Below, one piece after another: positions 53,566 through 64,000 of a stretch of 64,000 nucleotides of DNA; the stretch's first letter is position 1, and each line of letters begins with the position of its first letter. The stretch is from Porodaedalea pini (Eukaryota > Basidiomycota > Agaricomycetes > Hymenochaetales > Hymenochaetaceae). Location of the stretch: assembly GCA_002794775.1 (NCBI GenBank), contig NBAY01000078.1, positions 62,001 to 126,000 on the forward strand, written 5' to 3'. The notes beneath the pieces are model-generated. The model saw nothing but the letters and a program-made list of their open reading frames with translations. It was not told where the DNA came from and searched no databases. A program made the position numbers and the translations under genes.

Positions 53566-54209
53566 CTAATAGAGCGCTTCCCAGGGTTCTGTACTGACAG
53601 ACAGACCTTCGCTCTTCATACGATTCCACTGGAACGTCATGAGGCTGACCAGCTCATCCCGCATGGTCTTGTCGAGGTCGAAATCGGGTAAATCCATGAC
53701 ACGACGCATGAGTGTCTCGTTCGCAAAGAAAAGAAGGTGTCGCTTGATCGTGGTATCGTCAATGCTATAAGCTTTTCCCTCCGCGGCCGAGGTGGTCGGT
53801 GTCAGAATGTCCTGTGCAAGCAGAAGCTCGCGGGCAAAGTCTTTGAACTCTCGATTCTCCTGGCGTAGTCGTTCGAAGCGCATGAGGGCCTCGAGCCTCC
53901 ATGCCTCGGTGATGAACCGCTCACCGACTTGCTCAACGAATTTATGCCATGTCTCGAGTGTAATGAGAGTAGTGCGATTGGCACTCCACCACATCATCAT
54001 ATCCTCCCCTCAAGTGCCGTACCCGTGAACCGAATTTTAGCTTCCTCCGTCAGGGTGAAAGTCGGGTTCAGGAATTCAAAACTGGAGAACGAGTCCTCGC
54101 AACGTTTGAGCCAGGCAATGATATCCGGAGGGGAGGCGGGACCTCTGAAAAAGGGAACGATGTTGGTCGAGACGAGACCCATGAACGGGGTTTCGGCCTT
54201 TGTCGTCAT
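53566..54209 (-). pseudogene. Retrotransposon Gag-like gene with a frameshift
   Basis: The first frame (54209-53997) opens MTTKAETPFMGLVSTNIVPF and includes IIAWLKRCEDSFSSFEFLNP and KIRFTGTALEG. The second frame (54000-53566), one register over, continues MWWSANRTTLITLETWHKFV, then ERFITEAWRLEALMRFERLR, FKDFARELLLAQDIL, and ends STEPWEALY. This succession (W-x-x-x-x-E, A-x-x-WW, L-x-TW-x-x-F, F-x-x-F) is that of the Ty3-type Gag capsid region often found alone in basidiomycete genomes. About 214 residues in total. No pol, LTRs or zinc knuckle nearby, so it is a solitary Gag remnant or a domesticated gene with a sequencing or real shift at about 54000. Confidence 0.6.
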
Positions 54210-56526
54210 CTTGTTGTCTAAGTCGGAGTCCGAACTCGGGTGACTGAAGGTAAAGACGTAGGCCTAATAGATACCAAGGTAGAGCGAGAACGATAAAACG
54301 CAATGGACCCGAGACTGGAAATCCCTGGGTAGCGAGGTTCGCTGACGAAACGAAAGGCCAGTCTGACGAGTGAGCGTGCTGAAGGCCGCGCTGCGAGACA
54401 CTGTAGATATATGAACTGATGCAATTATCATACATTCTGGTGGACCATACCTTAAGCTCTCAATAATCTGCAATGAAAGGCTCGACAAGCTGTAGCTCGG
54501 AGACGTAGGGAAAAATGTAGGTTTCCAGGTGTGTAGTCGAGTTAAAAGTGACGGAGAGGAATCCCTTCGCGATGCATTGCTTCAACGTTGCTTCGTGCTT
54601 TTGAGCTTTCACCAGCGGAAGCTTAGATCATGTCCCACAGCTTTGCGCAGTCACATACCTCATGTGCTCCATCCATTCATCCTCCATCGAGCCGTGCCCT
54701 GATGGGCACCTCAGCCGATTCCATATTGTGATCACTGTATGATGCGAAGTCGGTGAAATGGTGAATGGTGAATGGAAGATGGAGACGCTCGGAAATGATA
54801 GGAGGTAAGGCAAAGCCGGGTGGAATATGGGTTGAAGTTTTCAGCCCATGCTTGCTCGGCTTAGACAGATTCCCGTGACATTGTTCTGTGATCGCTTCTG
54901 ATATCCTTGATTCTTGACCCTTCTATGAAGCAATCCATTCGGATTCAGCAGAAAAGCCAAAACAAAAAAGCTGTCTCACAAAAACTCACTCACAACGTCG
55001 TATCTTGTCGTATTCCATGTCATTCAGAAGAGCCAGCCTGCAGCAACTCAGCGAGCTCATAACGGAATCAGAGATCAATTATAGTTCCTCATGCCAACGA
55101 CCAAAGATGAACAAATGATAATAGCCAATCACCTTGAGACAACCTTGCATTCCATTCCGGTAGTCTTTCATTTCCAAGTTGAAGCGGGAAGAAACCAATG
55201 CCGAAACACGTCCGCCTCGATGAACAGTTTATCCTCCCGGTTGTCCGCAATCGTTACAAAGAAAGAGTTTGCTGGACGACGCCGTTTTCCGCTAAACATT
55301 TGCCACTTGGGACTCATCAGCGTTGTCAAAACCCATCAGATCTCTTGAGCGCGAATGGAATAACACATGAATCCCGCAGGGTCAAAAGAGTGTGATGGAA
55401 TCGTACTGAAGCGAAGGGGCCATTCAGACGGGATCATGTACTTGAACGGAAGGGAAGAGTTGAGCGACGCTTTGTTAGTAATTCCTCCTTCCCTTCCCCT
55501 CAGCCATTCTCTTCTGGGACATCACTTGTCCTGGGGATGGAGGGGAAGCTCGTTTTCAGAGGATGGCAGGGAAGCATACCCACAACGTCTTTGTGTTTGT
55601 GTACATTGATTATCTCATAAATATGCAAATCCGATTTCATATTTATGATAATATTTGATAGAATTCATTTTTTGAATATGTTATTGCATTTTTTTTTTTT
55701 TTTTTTTTTGAGTGCATTTTAATTTTCATAGTTTTGAGTAACAATTTATGTTTGATAGGTGCTTTTTTTTTTTTTTTTTTTTTTTTTATTTAAATATTTA
55801 CATTTTTATTATATTTTTTGTATTCACTGAAATGTGTCGATTCGAGAATTTTTTTTATGAGAATATTCCCTATGAGCTAATTCGCTATGAGATAATCACT
55901 GTACTCATCAAATCCCGTAGGCATGATAGAACTGGTCCGAGATACACGGGAGTCTATGGAAGCATGGTCAAGTTGGGCAGTTCAACCATGAGTAGGTCGA
56001 GAGGATAACTTCGAGTTTAGTAGCCGAACAGTGTCTTTGAACGACAGGGACGGGTGCCACGTTATGACACAGGTGAAACGGGTCAATGAGGAGCAAGCCA
56101 GTGAAGCGATGGCAATAGCTTAGACGAAGCCAACGATGGTTTTCACTCAGAGTCGTAAGGATTCAGAGAACTGGAGAGAGTGCTTGTAAGCACTACTCTA
56201 GATCTGCACTCGAGCATTGGTTCGGTCGAAGCTTGCGTGTGAAAGTAGTCAGTTTTTGATCGACGTGCCGATCAGCACGTTTGAACCACTGGCAGCTACT
56301 TCCAACTCTGCTCGACTATGAACCAAGACTCGCCGACTACAAGCTCTTGTCTTATGAGCAGGACGGTGGCATATCAAACTCAACGAGCGATAGGAAGCTA
56401 GGTGCATGCTGCTATGACTGGGGCACTGAGCCTCGCGGCCGATCCATATCATCAGAGGGATGCAGGGACCCAGGATCAAATCTACTGGTAAATAAAGTAT
56501 ATATGTTAACACCCGAAAGTACTAAA
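54210..56526. other. Mostly non-coding; possible orphan exon and poly-T runs
   Basis: A minus-strand stretch (about 54600-54474) reads KHEATLKQCIAKGFLSVTFN followed by HLETYIFPYVSELQLVEPFI, which looks like a real exon preceded at about 54690 by MEDEWMEHM, but no valid splice joins them and the family is not recognised. T-runs of more than 20 at about 55689-55709 and 55763-55787 are low-complexity. The rest has no recognisable gene. Confidence 0.4.
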
Positions 56527-58915
56527 ATGGCACCTTCGCTCTCAGTTCCACCCACCGCTCGCCCTCCAACCCTTCCTATTTTCGATCTCAGTGCACCCTC
56601 TGGCCAACAGCGTCTCATCGTTATGAACGTCAGCAACACCTTTGCCGGCACTGGTGGGACCAGCACGAGTACGAGCACAAGTACAAGCACTAGCGCAGGC
56701 CCTGGTGCCAGCACTAGCACCAGCACTGGGACTGAGGCTGGCATCACGCCAACTCAGACTGGGCCCGAAACTGGGACTGGGACCAGCACTACGCCAGCTC
56801 TACCTGAGGTTGGAACTGGAACTAGAGTCGGTACTGCACCAGCGGATCGTGGGACTGGGACCGGAACCAGTATCAGTACTACACCGACCCAGCCTGGAAC
56901 TACGATCGGTACTACGCCAGTCCCACCCAAGGCTGCGGCTGAAAACTCCGTTCCTAGCATAGCTCTCAGCCCACCTCATCCCAATATCGATATCAATACA
57001 CCCTCCGACCCACAGCGTCCCAGCGTTGGCATCAGTAACACCTTCGCCGGCACCGGTGGGACGAGCACGAGCACAAGTACAAGTACAAGCACGAGCGAGG
57101 GCCCTGGTGCCAGCACTAGCACCAGCACTGGGAATCAGACCGGCACTTCGCCCGCCCAGACTGGGTCCGGAACTAGGACTGGGACCGGCGTTGCACCAGT
57201 TCACTCTGAGTCCGGAGCTGGGCTTAAGGTCGACACCATGCCAGCAGAGGCTAGGACTGGAACTGGAACCAGGATCAGTACTACGCCGGCCCAGTCTGAA
57301 AATAGCGTCGGTACTACGCCAGCCCAGCCTGCAATTAGCGTCGGTACTACGCCAGCCCAGCCTACAATTAGCGTAGGTACCACGTCAGCCCAACACAAAG
57401 ACACCTCCCCCAGCATAGCTATCAATGAACCCTCGGACCCGCAGCGTCCCATCAGCATCACCATTAGTAACACCTTCGCTGGTACCGGTGGGACTAGCAC
57501 GAGCACAGGCACAAGCACAAGTACGAGCGAAGGCCCTGGTGCCAGTACCAGCACCAGCACTGGCACTCAAACTGGCTCCACATCAGCTCAGGCTGAGTCT
57601 GGAACTGGGACTGCGACCGGCACCGCCCCAGCGCAACACAAAGACGTCTATCCAGGTATCAGCTCTGAAACTCTCGTAGACAGCATGCGCGGGCGCGTTG
57701 TGCTCGTCTCTGGTGCCGGCCGTGGGATTGGAAGGTCCATCGCACTGTCCTTCGCACGCAATGGAGCTGCTGGTCTTGCTCTTCTGTCTCGTACATCCAA
57801 CGACCTCACTTCCCTCTCCTCCGAAATCTCTCGCCTCTACCCCAAGACAAAGACGGTCGCGTGCGTTGTCGATATCACGGACCGCGTACGACTTCCAGAT
57901 GCACTCACGGAGGTCAAGAGGAAGCTGGGCTCGGTGGACGTGCTGGTCGTGAACGCGGGCATTAGCCTCTTCCGTCCGTTTTCGAACACGCCGGAGGACG
58001 AATGGTGGCGTATCATGGAACTGAACGTCCGCGGCCCAATGATGCTTGCCAAGTTGCTGCTTCCCGGGATGCGGGTGCGGGGTGCAGGCACGATTGTGTT
58101 CATCTCGAGTCGTGCGGGGGTGGAAAGCATTGGTGAGCTATTTAGACCTGGGGAGACAATTTGTTCTGAGATTATGAACAACGTGTGTATAGCTGGGTCG
58201 TTGGCGTTTTGCGTATCCAAGTAAGTTCTTCTCTTCTACGAACGTATTTGCTCAGTCTTACTTAGTTGCTACTTGCGTGCAGGACCGCACTCATCCGCGC
58301 AGCCACTTGCCTTCAGCTCGAGCTTGACGCAGAGTCGGGCGGGTCTTCAGGCATACACACGTACTTGCTGAATCCAGGTGCACAACTTATTCATAATCTT
58401 AACGTTTTACATTCGTCACTCACGATCGTTTAAAATCAAAATCAGGCGACGTGAAATCTGACATGAATCTCGGCGCGTTGCACCCGGATGTCGAGAAGAT
58501 GGAAAAGGGGGTGAGCTCTTTCAGATTGTAAAGACTTGTTAGATTTTAGTGTACTGATGAACGCGACGCCGCCGCACGATACAGTTCAGCGACCGCATCC
58601 GCACGAGGTACAAGAACTTTGACTATACGTCAGTACCACCTCATCTTTTCTTCTTGTCAAATAAAGAAAACTATCTGATTCCTCCCGACATGATAACCCG
58701 CTTCTATACTCAACATATTTGATTCTGGCATGCTCATCGAACCAAGCCCGGAGCTCTGCGCACAAACGTGCGTGTACCTTGCGACCGGGCGTGCCGCGCC
58801 ACTACGGGGCCGTTACATCGAAGCTAGGGATGACATCGAGGATCTCGTCCGACAGGCGGACAGCATATACGACAAGAAGCTGTATGATCTTGGGGTGCGA
58901 GCATCTTGGAATTGA
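56527..58915 (+). CDS. SDR oxidoreductase with long Ser/Thr/Gly repeat N-terminus
   Basis: Exon 1 (56527-58132) encodes about 380 residues of low-complexity sequence with three copies of a ~30-residue block (NTFAGTGGTSTSTSTSTSTS...) before the SDR domain starts at MRGRVVLVSGAGRGIGRSIA. Cofactor motif GAGRGIG and NAG motif (VLVVNAGIS) are present. Exons 58193-58220, 58283-58377, 58446-58510 and from 58585 continue the fold. The active-site serine is in FISSRAG, but the YxxxK motif reads FCVSK, so the catalytic Tyr is Phe. C-terminus ...KKLYDLGVRASWN. Short-chain dehydrogenases normally use NAD(P)H to reduce carbonyls or oxidise alcohols. The splice joining exon 5 to FDSGMLIEPSPEL (about 58719) has no AG at the expected place, so the 3' end is uncertain. 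Start chosen at MAPSLSV; ATG at 56503 is possible. The open frame extends upstream to 56281 without a good start. Confidence 0.72.
56640..57570 (+). repeat. Intragenic Ser/Thr-repeat blocks in SDR gene
   Basis: Three copies (about 56636-56735, 57040-57137, 57468-57565) of GGCACTGGTGGGAC followed by hexanucleotide-like AGCACGAGTACGAGCACAAG runs. They are separated by shorter GTxxGTxx repeats such as TACGCCAGCCCAGCCT units near 57300-57365. Reading frame is kept throughout. Confidence 0.8.
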
Positions 58916-60387
58916 GGCCCGGATAATCCAGAACGAATGAGTTAAGAGGCTTTGAATTGCAGAGTTTTACCGAAAGATTCTGTAGATTCAGTCTTGTTAT
59001 CTATCTAGAATTCGAAATTATGACAAAGACATTCTACATTGCAAATCAAGCAAAAAGGTTCATAAAGTAGGAATAAAGGAAACATGATTATTACAATCAT
59101 CCGAGAGCCAAACAAGCTGAGAGGAGTAAGCGTGATGACGAAAAGTCTAATTCTGTGCGAGAACGAAAGCATGCGTATACGTCCAACGCATCAAGGGAGT
59201 AGCCGATCGACGGCACCTAGGGTACGTGTCCGAGAGAGTTACCACCAAGGATGATCAGCGGATCAGCCGCACATACACGGGTCGACGATATCAATGATAC
59301 TCTCCGCCGGGTCCGCGTACGCATAGCCCCCTTCTCGCCACGCACAGACGTTCTTGGACCCAACGTGCCAACCGACCTGCATGAGCCTTCGCACCCTCGC
59401 CAGCATCAATCAAGCTCATCCATAAATACACGCGCCCAAGCACACCCCGTCTAGACTTGGACTAGATTTCGACCCAGACTTTGATGGATATGTTCCAGCG
59501 CTCCCGGTGGCATGCGAGGTCGATATCCGAATCGCTGCTTGAGTCGTTGGTGTTCCTCGATGCTGGCATCATTCAAGATGGGATTCAGTTAGACGCGTCG
59601 TAGACTCATGCCTCTTCCTCTTAAGACCTCTCCGAGTCGGGGCCACCGATGTGACTCCTCTATTCTTGTTGTATCGAGTGCTCTAATTGCAGCAGCGTAC
59701 CGGAGGACGCCTTACGTGCACCGACGCCAGCCATCCCAGCCTCGATTGCTTCCCCCCATTCAGACAAGGTATGTATGGCAGCACTGTCCTCAACATGGTC
59801 AATGTCCAGCCTGATCGCTACGATCTCGCTAATCTGCATTCCACGTCCTCTCAAACAGACGTCCCGGGATCTTGCTCATTCAGCCGTTGATGCTTGGCTG
59901 TGGACGGAGACGAGAGAGAAGAGGCAATCGCAGTCGACATCACAGGAAATGTAGTGTCGTTTGTTCTTGTTCAAGGCGTAGATGACGCTGTGAGAGTTTC
60001 GTGTGCGGCCATATGAGTTGCTGACATAGGAGGTAGACTCGGCTCGTTTCCTGCATTACGAGAGCCTCGAAGGACATTGTACGCGTGGTGTCCGTGTGCA
60101 ACGAAAATCGGACTGCTGTGACGAGCGAGACGCTGTCATGCGTACTGAGCGCGCAGACCGAGCGGCATTGTATGCAGTTATGCTATTCTCCTCCAAAGCA
60201 TCAGACGGCGGGGGTGGCGAGCTCAAAATGAAGCGCTATAGAAAGACAAGTTGAAGCTGAGGTTCTAACGGATGCAGATCACGTGCTACTTTCGCGCGCC
60301 GTCAACATGAACTCTAGCGCAGAGCTCTGAGGTCATGGCTAATAGCGTCTACTTCTGCAATATGGCTAACTCCATAGAGGAGCCCGA
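58916..60387. other. Intergenic, no gene assigned
   Basis: Between 59451 and 59588 both strands have open, protein-like frames (minus: ASIEEHQRLKQRFGYRPRMP; plus: LDFDPDFDGYVPALPVACEV), which cannot both be real. No motifs recognised. The rest is without signal. Confidence 0.4.
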
Positions 60388-61090
60388 ATGATACGTCGTC
60401 TGTCCTCTCTCATTCCGTCCATCGCCATCCTACGCTCGCGCCACATCACAACTACTAGAGCCATGGCAAAATCCGATCTGAAGACATGGACGCAGGAACG
60501 CCTTACTGCACTTTACACAGCCCCGGACGACGACACTTTTCACTCTGCATTTGAGAACGCCTTCGCACCTGAAGGACGTGCCAGCGTCTCCGTCAACGGT
60601 GAGGACATCTCGCGTGAGAAGTTCAAGGAGGAGATCAAGGGACAACGGGCAGCGATGACGAAGGCGGATGTCAAGTTTGATGAGCTGCACGAAGATAAGG
60701 GAGCAACGAAGGCATTGAAAGACGAAGAGGGATCCCAGGTGAGTTTTTTTCCCTTCAGTCAGGACAGGTTTTGACTTCTTACTGCCTCCATTTCATGCTG
60801 TTAGGCCGGAATCGTGAAGGGCTCGTGGACAGTGACTCGCTCGCTCAAGTTCAAAGTTCGCGCAGCGCCGGCACAGATGCAGCGGATCAGCAACTTTGAG
60901 GCAACGTAAGCTCCCCTCTCTGGCTTCAAGTGTTTACAACATTCTAATCGCTAATGACAGAGTTGAGCCTATGGCGTCCGACTCGAGTGACCTCCGTATC
61001 GTGCATCTCACAGAAGCTGTCGAGAACAAGCACAAGCCCGTGGTGATCAGCCCTATCAGACACAAGGAAAGCGTTGAACCCCAGGACTGA
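60388..61090 (+). CDS. Small conserved protein, possible NTF2-like fold, with possible mitochondrial presequence
   Basis: Three exons: 60388-60738, 60805-60905, 60961-61090, with GT-AG introns of 66 and 55 nt; about 193 residues. The N-terminus (MIRRLSSLIPSIAILRSRHI) is basic and hydroxylated like a mitochondrial targeting peptide; a second ATG at 60463 (MAKSDLKTW) gives a 168-residue form. The body reads LYTAPDDDTFHSAFENAFAP, a basic-acidic helix EKFKEEIKGQRAAM, then after splicing AGIVKGSWTVTRSLKFKVRA and a C-terminal strand VEPMASDSSDLRIVHLTEAV. Helices followed by beta strands fit a SnoaL/NTF2-like protein, but the family is not confidently recognised. Splice phases and stop are consistent. 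Confidence 0.65.
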
Positions 61091-61589
61091 TTTCGAACAT
61101 CCAATGACGTACTCTGCGTCCCTTGTGTGAGGTAAGTTCGACCGACCCTTGAGACTTTGGATTCGCGCTAATTATGATCTCATATCTTCGAAGTTTATAC
61201 TGTCGGACTATTAGTGTATTTGCCTTGGAATGTACAAGTATGACTTCTCACTGCTCTCGGTCGAAGTTTGTAAGCCAGATCATTCTTCATTGTGTCGGCA
61301 TGCTTTGTTTAATCCCGCATTATTGACTTTCCCTACTCCCTCGTATATGCCTGAGGTTCGACTGTTGAATCTTCAATCAAAACTGCCTCTGAACCTGTCA
61401 GCGAGCGCTCTCGTCAATTTTATGTGTTTCGTTACATACATACAGGCCCGGCTATACGAGTGTTAATCATTTGCTTTTAAGCTTTCCTTGAGCGCCCGGA
61501 GGGTTGGGTGTTACTGGCACTGTTTAGGAATGTATCAATATATAATTCTTTGTTCATACTCCTTTGCGGCTTAAATGCACGACGGATCA
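61091..61589. other. Intergenic, nothing recognised
   Basis: Contains the 3' flank of the preceding gene and the end of the family X relic. Short frames only. Confidence 0.4.
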
Positions 61590-62000
61590 AAACTTTTGAA
61601 AAACAGACCCCCTTAAACTCCATGAGGAGAATGTCGCCCAGCGACCCTTCACACCGTCCTCTGGATAATCGAATCCCACCAGCCATCTGAGCCCTTGGCT
61701 GTCGCCCGGTCCGTCTGATCGAACGGGATATCGGAAAAGTTGTAGACCGTCTCTCCGGGCTCAAGATCTTTGACGCATAAGGCGAGCATCCAGCGGCGCT
61801 TATCGTCCACGTCCTCGTCGTCATCCATGCCGTCGGGAAGAAAGATGTGATGGAAGAGTAGGCCAACACTGTCTCTTTCATGCTGGCGGCGTACGTGACC
61901 TAAGGCGGAGACATTTTGGGTTATCGTTTTGCCAGCAATCTTGGAGGCCAGGTAGCGGGAGCTGGTTGTTAGAAAAGGTAAAGCCCGCAGCTTTGCGCAT
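61590..62000 (-). pseudogene. Unknown protein family X, inverted relic (copy 3)
   Basis: From ATG at 62000 (MRKAAGFTFSNNQL) it aligns with the last exon of copy 1. An extra C shifts the frame after CAGCTC, and a missing base near 61695 (within GGC-TCAGATGG) shifts it back, so the middle (ASKIAGKTITQNVSALG...FSDIPFDQTD) is read in another frame than both ends. The final SSWS segment is recognisable, but the stop of copy 1 is lost. Around 85% identical to copies 1 and 2 by eye, hence an older duplicate. Confidence 0.72.
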
Positions 62001-62214
62001 CTGTAGGTCGAGCCCCGAGTTAAGCGTTGTAAAAAGAAAAAGGGTGAGACTCGCATCGAAATAAGATATGAATAAGTTTGGAATACGTGCAGAGTAGACG
62101 ACGAGACTAAGGCAAGCGGCGGTCTCGTGCTGAAGCGCTCACGCGCCTACAGAGTGTGGGAATTAAATACTGACTACAACTCTAAGTCCTTCACTGCTTC
62201 ATCTTGACCTCACA

Positions 62215-62681
62215 ATGCCCGCGTCCCGCTTCAAGCTTGTTTTCTTCTGTCCAGTCAAAAACACGTCGGAGGTCTTGGATCGCTTGTTCAAGTCTTATCC
62301 GATACACGTCGGTCGAGTTGGCGAATACCAAAATTGCGCTTTCATGACTCCGGGAACAGGTATACAGCTCGATTCTTCAGCGAAGTAGCTGCCACTTGAT
62401 TAGGCTTCATTAATTGCAGGTCAATTCAAGCCTATGGGTTCTGCTAATCCAGCTATCGGAGAGGTCGGTCAAATAGAGAAGGTTGAGGAACACCGTGTCG
62501 AAATCTTAGTCAGGGACGAGGGCAAGAACGAGCAGATACGTGGGGCAGTGAGTGAGTTGAAAAAGGTTCGTCTCATGCCTCTCTCACAGAAGATCTACTA
62601 ACTGAAGTCTTCTGAATATCCTGCTAGGCACATCCGTATGAAGAGGTTGCATACGAAGTATATCGTATCGAAGATTTCTGA
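62215..62681 (+). CDS. YqfO/NIF3-like small protein (CutA1-like fold)
   Basis: Three exons: 62215-62359, 62420-62565, 62628-62681, all GT-AG, total 114 residues. MPASRFKLVFFCPVKNTSEV, then IHVGRVGEYQNCAFMTPGTG, QFKPMGSANPAIGEVGQIEK, VEEHRVEILV and a C-terminal AHPYEEVAYEVYRIEDF. The pattern K-L-x-F-F-x-P, G-x-x-G-x-Y-x-x-C, GTGQFxPxxGxNPxIG and AHPYEExAYxV is that of the YqfO family, related to the inserted domain of NIF3 proteins, which adopts a ferredoxin-like CutA1 fold. The biochemical role is unclear; metal binding or regulatory roles have been proposed. The motif set is complete at family length, so the gene is likely intact. Confidence 0.85.
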
Positions 62682-63147
62682 GCCGAATGGTACATAGATA
62701 TTACTGTGTTGCTGCATCTAAATGAAGTGATCGGCCACTCTCTATTTCTTTGGTAGAGCCTCAGATGACCCGCCTCTGATGACTTCCTTCTTATTTCCCA
62801 GATTTCGGTGAACATGGACTACTGAGTTGTCCTAACAATATGCAGGAACTAGGGGACAAGTAAAAACACATGCCTTCCTGGTATATTTTTCAGATGATCG
62901 TGGCTTTTAGGTCCAAGCGATCCGCTGTGAGAATGCTGATCTGGTTCTCAGACAACTGGTCACTTTTGTCCAAGGCCGCGCGCAGCACAGAAACGAAGTC
63001 ACGTCTGGCGGCAGGAATTCTGGCTGCAAAGAACAGTGGCCTGTGGCCAATCGCTTCCGGGCCTTCACCGTACAAGTATTTAAAATGCAATAGTGTCCCC
63101 TCTCTTTTCCTGTACCATCTCTCAACTCTCACCTCTCGCCGCCCGTC
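62682..63147. other. Intergenic / promoter of the F-box-like gene
   Basis: Both strands have open frames of 80-93 codons (62870-63151 plus, 63132-62890 minus), but neither has recognisable motifs or a supported start. Pyrimidine-rich sequence precedes the ATG at 63148. Confidence 0.4.
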
Positions 63148-64000
63148 ATGAGCTCCAGGCTGCTCACGCTCCCCAACGAGCTCAAACTCGCGATCGCCGA
63201 ATCGTTGACTCCCTTCATAATCGATTCATCAGACTATCATTATAGTGACTGTCGTACTATGGCAGACGATATCGAAGCCATGTCAACCTCGTTGCGGTAC
63301 CTCAGAAACTTTTCGATGACGTGCAGTGACCTGCAGGCACTCTGCAGCCACCTCGTGTTTCAAGGAATGGATCTGACCAACGAGGCATACCTCGAGCGTT
63401 TTAAAGAATGCTTGACCAACGGCACTCTGCCGGAACCCATTCGTGACGGCTCGAAAACTAGGTGAGCCAATTCTGCTTATAGCATGAGTTGCCGTGCTTA
63501 CAACTGTTTCTACTGCAAAATTTAAAAGGTTCCTTTCGGTTGGAAGTTTCGCTTCTCTCTTCCACTGCGATGAACATCGTAATTGGGGCCTTAATGAGCG
63601 GGACCTCATGATTTGCAAAGTCTTCACTCATTTCTCTTCCGTCACTACCTTAGATCTTGTCAACTTCCCCCTATCGCACGCGAACGTCTTCGCTCTTGGG
63701 TCACTGAAGGCTCTTCGAACGCTGTCCATACGTGATCCCGATCCTACATATGGCAACATCCATCACATTGGAAATTTCCGGGCCCAATGGCCGATGCCAG
63801 CCGTCGCCAACCTCAGCATTGTTGTCAGCGACTTTAAAGCGTGCGGTTCAATCAGCAATATCCTCAAGTTCCTTGAGAAGAGCATCACCGTGCTATCGAT
63901 ACGAAGTGAAAACAAAAGTGGCGGTATGAAGCGAGATTTCCTCGGACTTCAAGCCTTAGATCTCGATAGTACGAGGTATACTAATCTCGCAAAATTGAAG
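63148..64000 (+). CDS. F-box-like protein, 5' part (runs off the window)
   Basis: ATG at 63148 after a CT-rich leader. Exon 1 (63148-63461) starts MSSRLLTLPNELKLAIAESL, an F-box-like motif (LPxELxLxIxExL), and continues CSDLQALCSHLVFQGMDLTN. Exon 2 starts at 63529 after a 67-nt intron (GTGAGC...AAAAG) with RFLSVGSFASLFHC and stays open to the window end, with leucine-rich segments such as VTTLDLVNFPLSHANVFALG and LKALRTLSIRDPD. This layout, an N-terminal F-box then degenerate leucine-rich repeats, fits SCF ubiquitin-ligase substrate receptors, which are very numerous in Agaricomycetes. Substrate unknown. Confidence 0.7.

Noticed and set aside
55689..55787. Poly-T runs as a retroposon tail or terminator
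   Set aside because: No adjacent LINE/SINE body or target duplication could be seen; treated as low-complexity sequence.
56281..56526. Extension of the SDR frame upstream to 56281
   Set aside because: No ATG in good context there; the frame is open by chance and crosses an in-frame ATG at 56503 and a better one at 56527.
59451..59588. Possible exon with protein-like sequence on the minus strand
   Set aside because: The plus strand is equally open and protein-like over the same bases; no start, splice or family evidence chooses between them.
62890..63132. 80-codon minus-strand frame before the F-box-like gene
   Set aside because: It overlaps the leader of a well supported gene, has no recognisable motif and no credible start context.

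Overview
The window looks like a piece of a basidiomycete (probably Agaricomycete) nuclear genome. Host genes have short 45-60 nt introns with GT-AG ends. A BTB/POZ gene of the type expanded in mushroom-forming fungi is present, and most of the DNA is transposons, including chromodomain Ty3/gypsy (chromovirus) elements, Tc1/mariner-like elements and a foldback MITE. No rRNA, tRNA, CRISPR or bacterial-type operon was seen.

Layout. 1-3790: 5' part of a siderophore-type MFS transporter (minus strand), a dispersed repeat, and the 3' part of a BTB gene carrying a foldback MITE. 3798-48380: one giant DNA element (called E here) inserted in the BTB gene with a 7-bp target duplication; the missing 5' part of the BTB exon resumes at 48381. 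E has two nearly identical inverted arms of about 7 kb (3798-10775, and 17452-23917 plus 47867-48380) around a 6.7-kb unique centre. Each arm carries subterminal TGGGT..CCCA motif arrays, a heparinase II/III-like gene fragment, a ribosomal protein eS6 gene fragment, a solo gypsy LTR and the end of a Tc1-like element. The right arm is split by a 23.95-kb block (called T, 23918-47866) flanked by a TA duplication; the uninterrupted left arm serves as the empty site. Inside T is a decayed Tc1-like transposase, interrupted by an old gypsy (A, 26012-45660). A is itself interrupted by a minus-strand gypsy (B, 26662-32913), a young intact gypsy (C, 34101-40351) and a 1.73-kb TG..CA insertion (D, 41042-42771).

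Gypsy C is the only apparently complete autonomous element. It has identical 414-bp LTRs, a 5-bp target duplication, gag with a zinc knuckle, and pol with protease, RT, RNase H, integrase and chromodomain. It has a likely -1 frameshift site (GGGTTTT) joining gag to pol and an 11-nt self-priming site like that known from Tf1. A and B are related to C but are broken by stops and have lost CpG.

48890-64000 is host-like sequence: a duplicated gene family of unknown function (49.4-50.1, 51.9-52.3 and an inverted relic at 61.6-62.0 kb), a PD-(D/E)XK nuclease-like gene, a Gag-like gene, an SDR oxidoreductase with a long Ser/Thr/Gly repeat N-terminus and a Tyr-to-Phe change at its active site, a small three-exon protein possibly of NTF2-like fold, a YqfO/NIF3-like protein, and the start of an F-box-like gene. 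Apart from the retroelement gag/pol pairs there is no sign of genes acting as a pathway. All family assignments are from reading the translated sequence; no database search was run.
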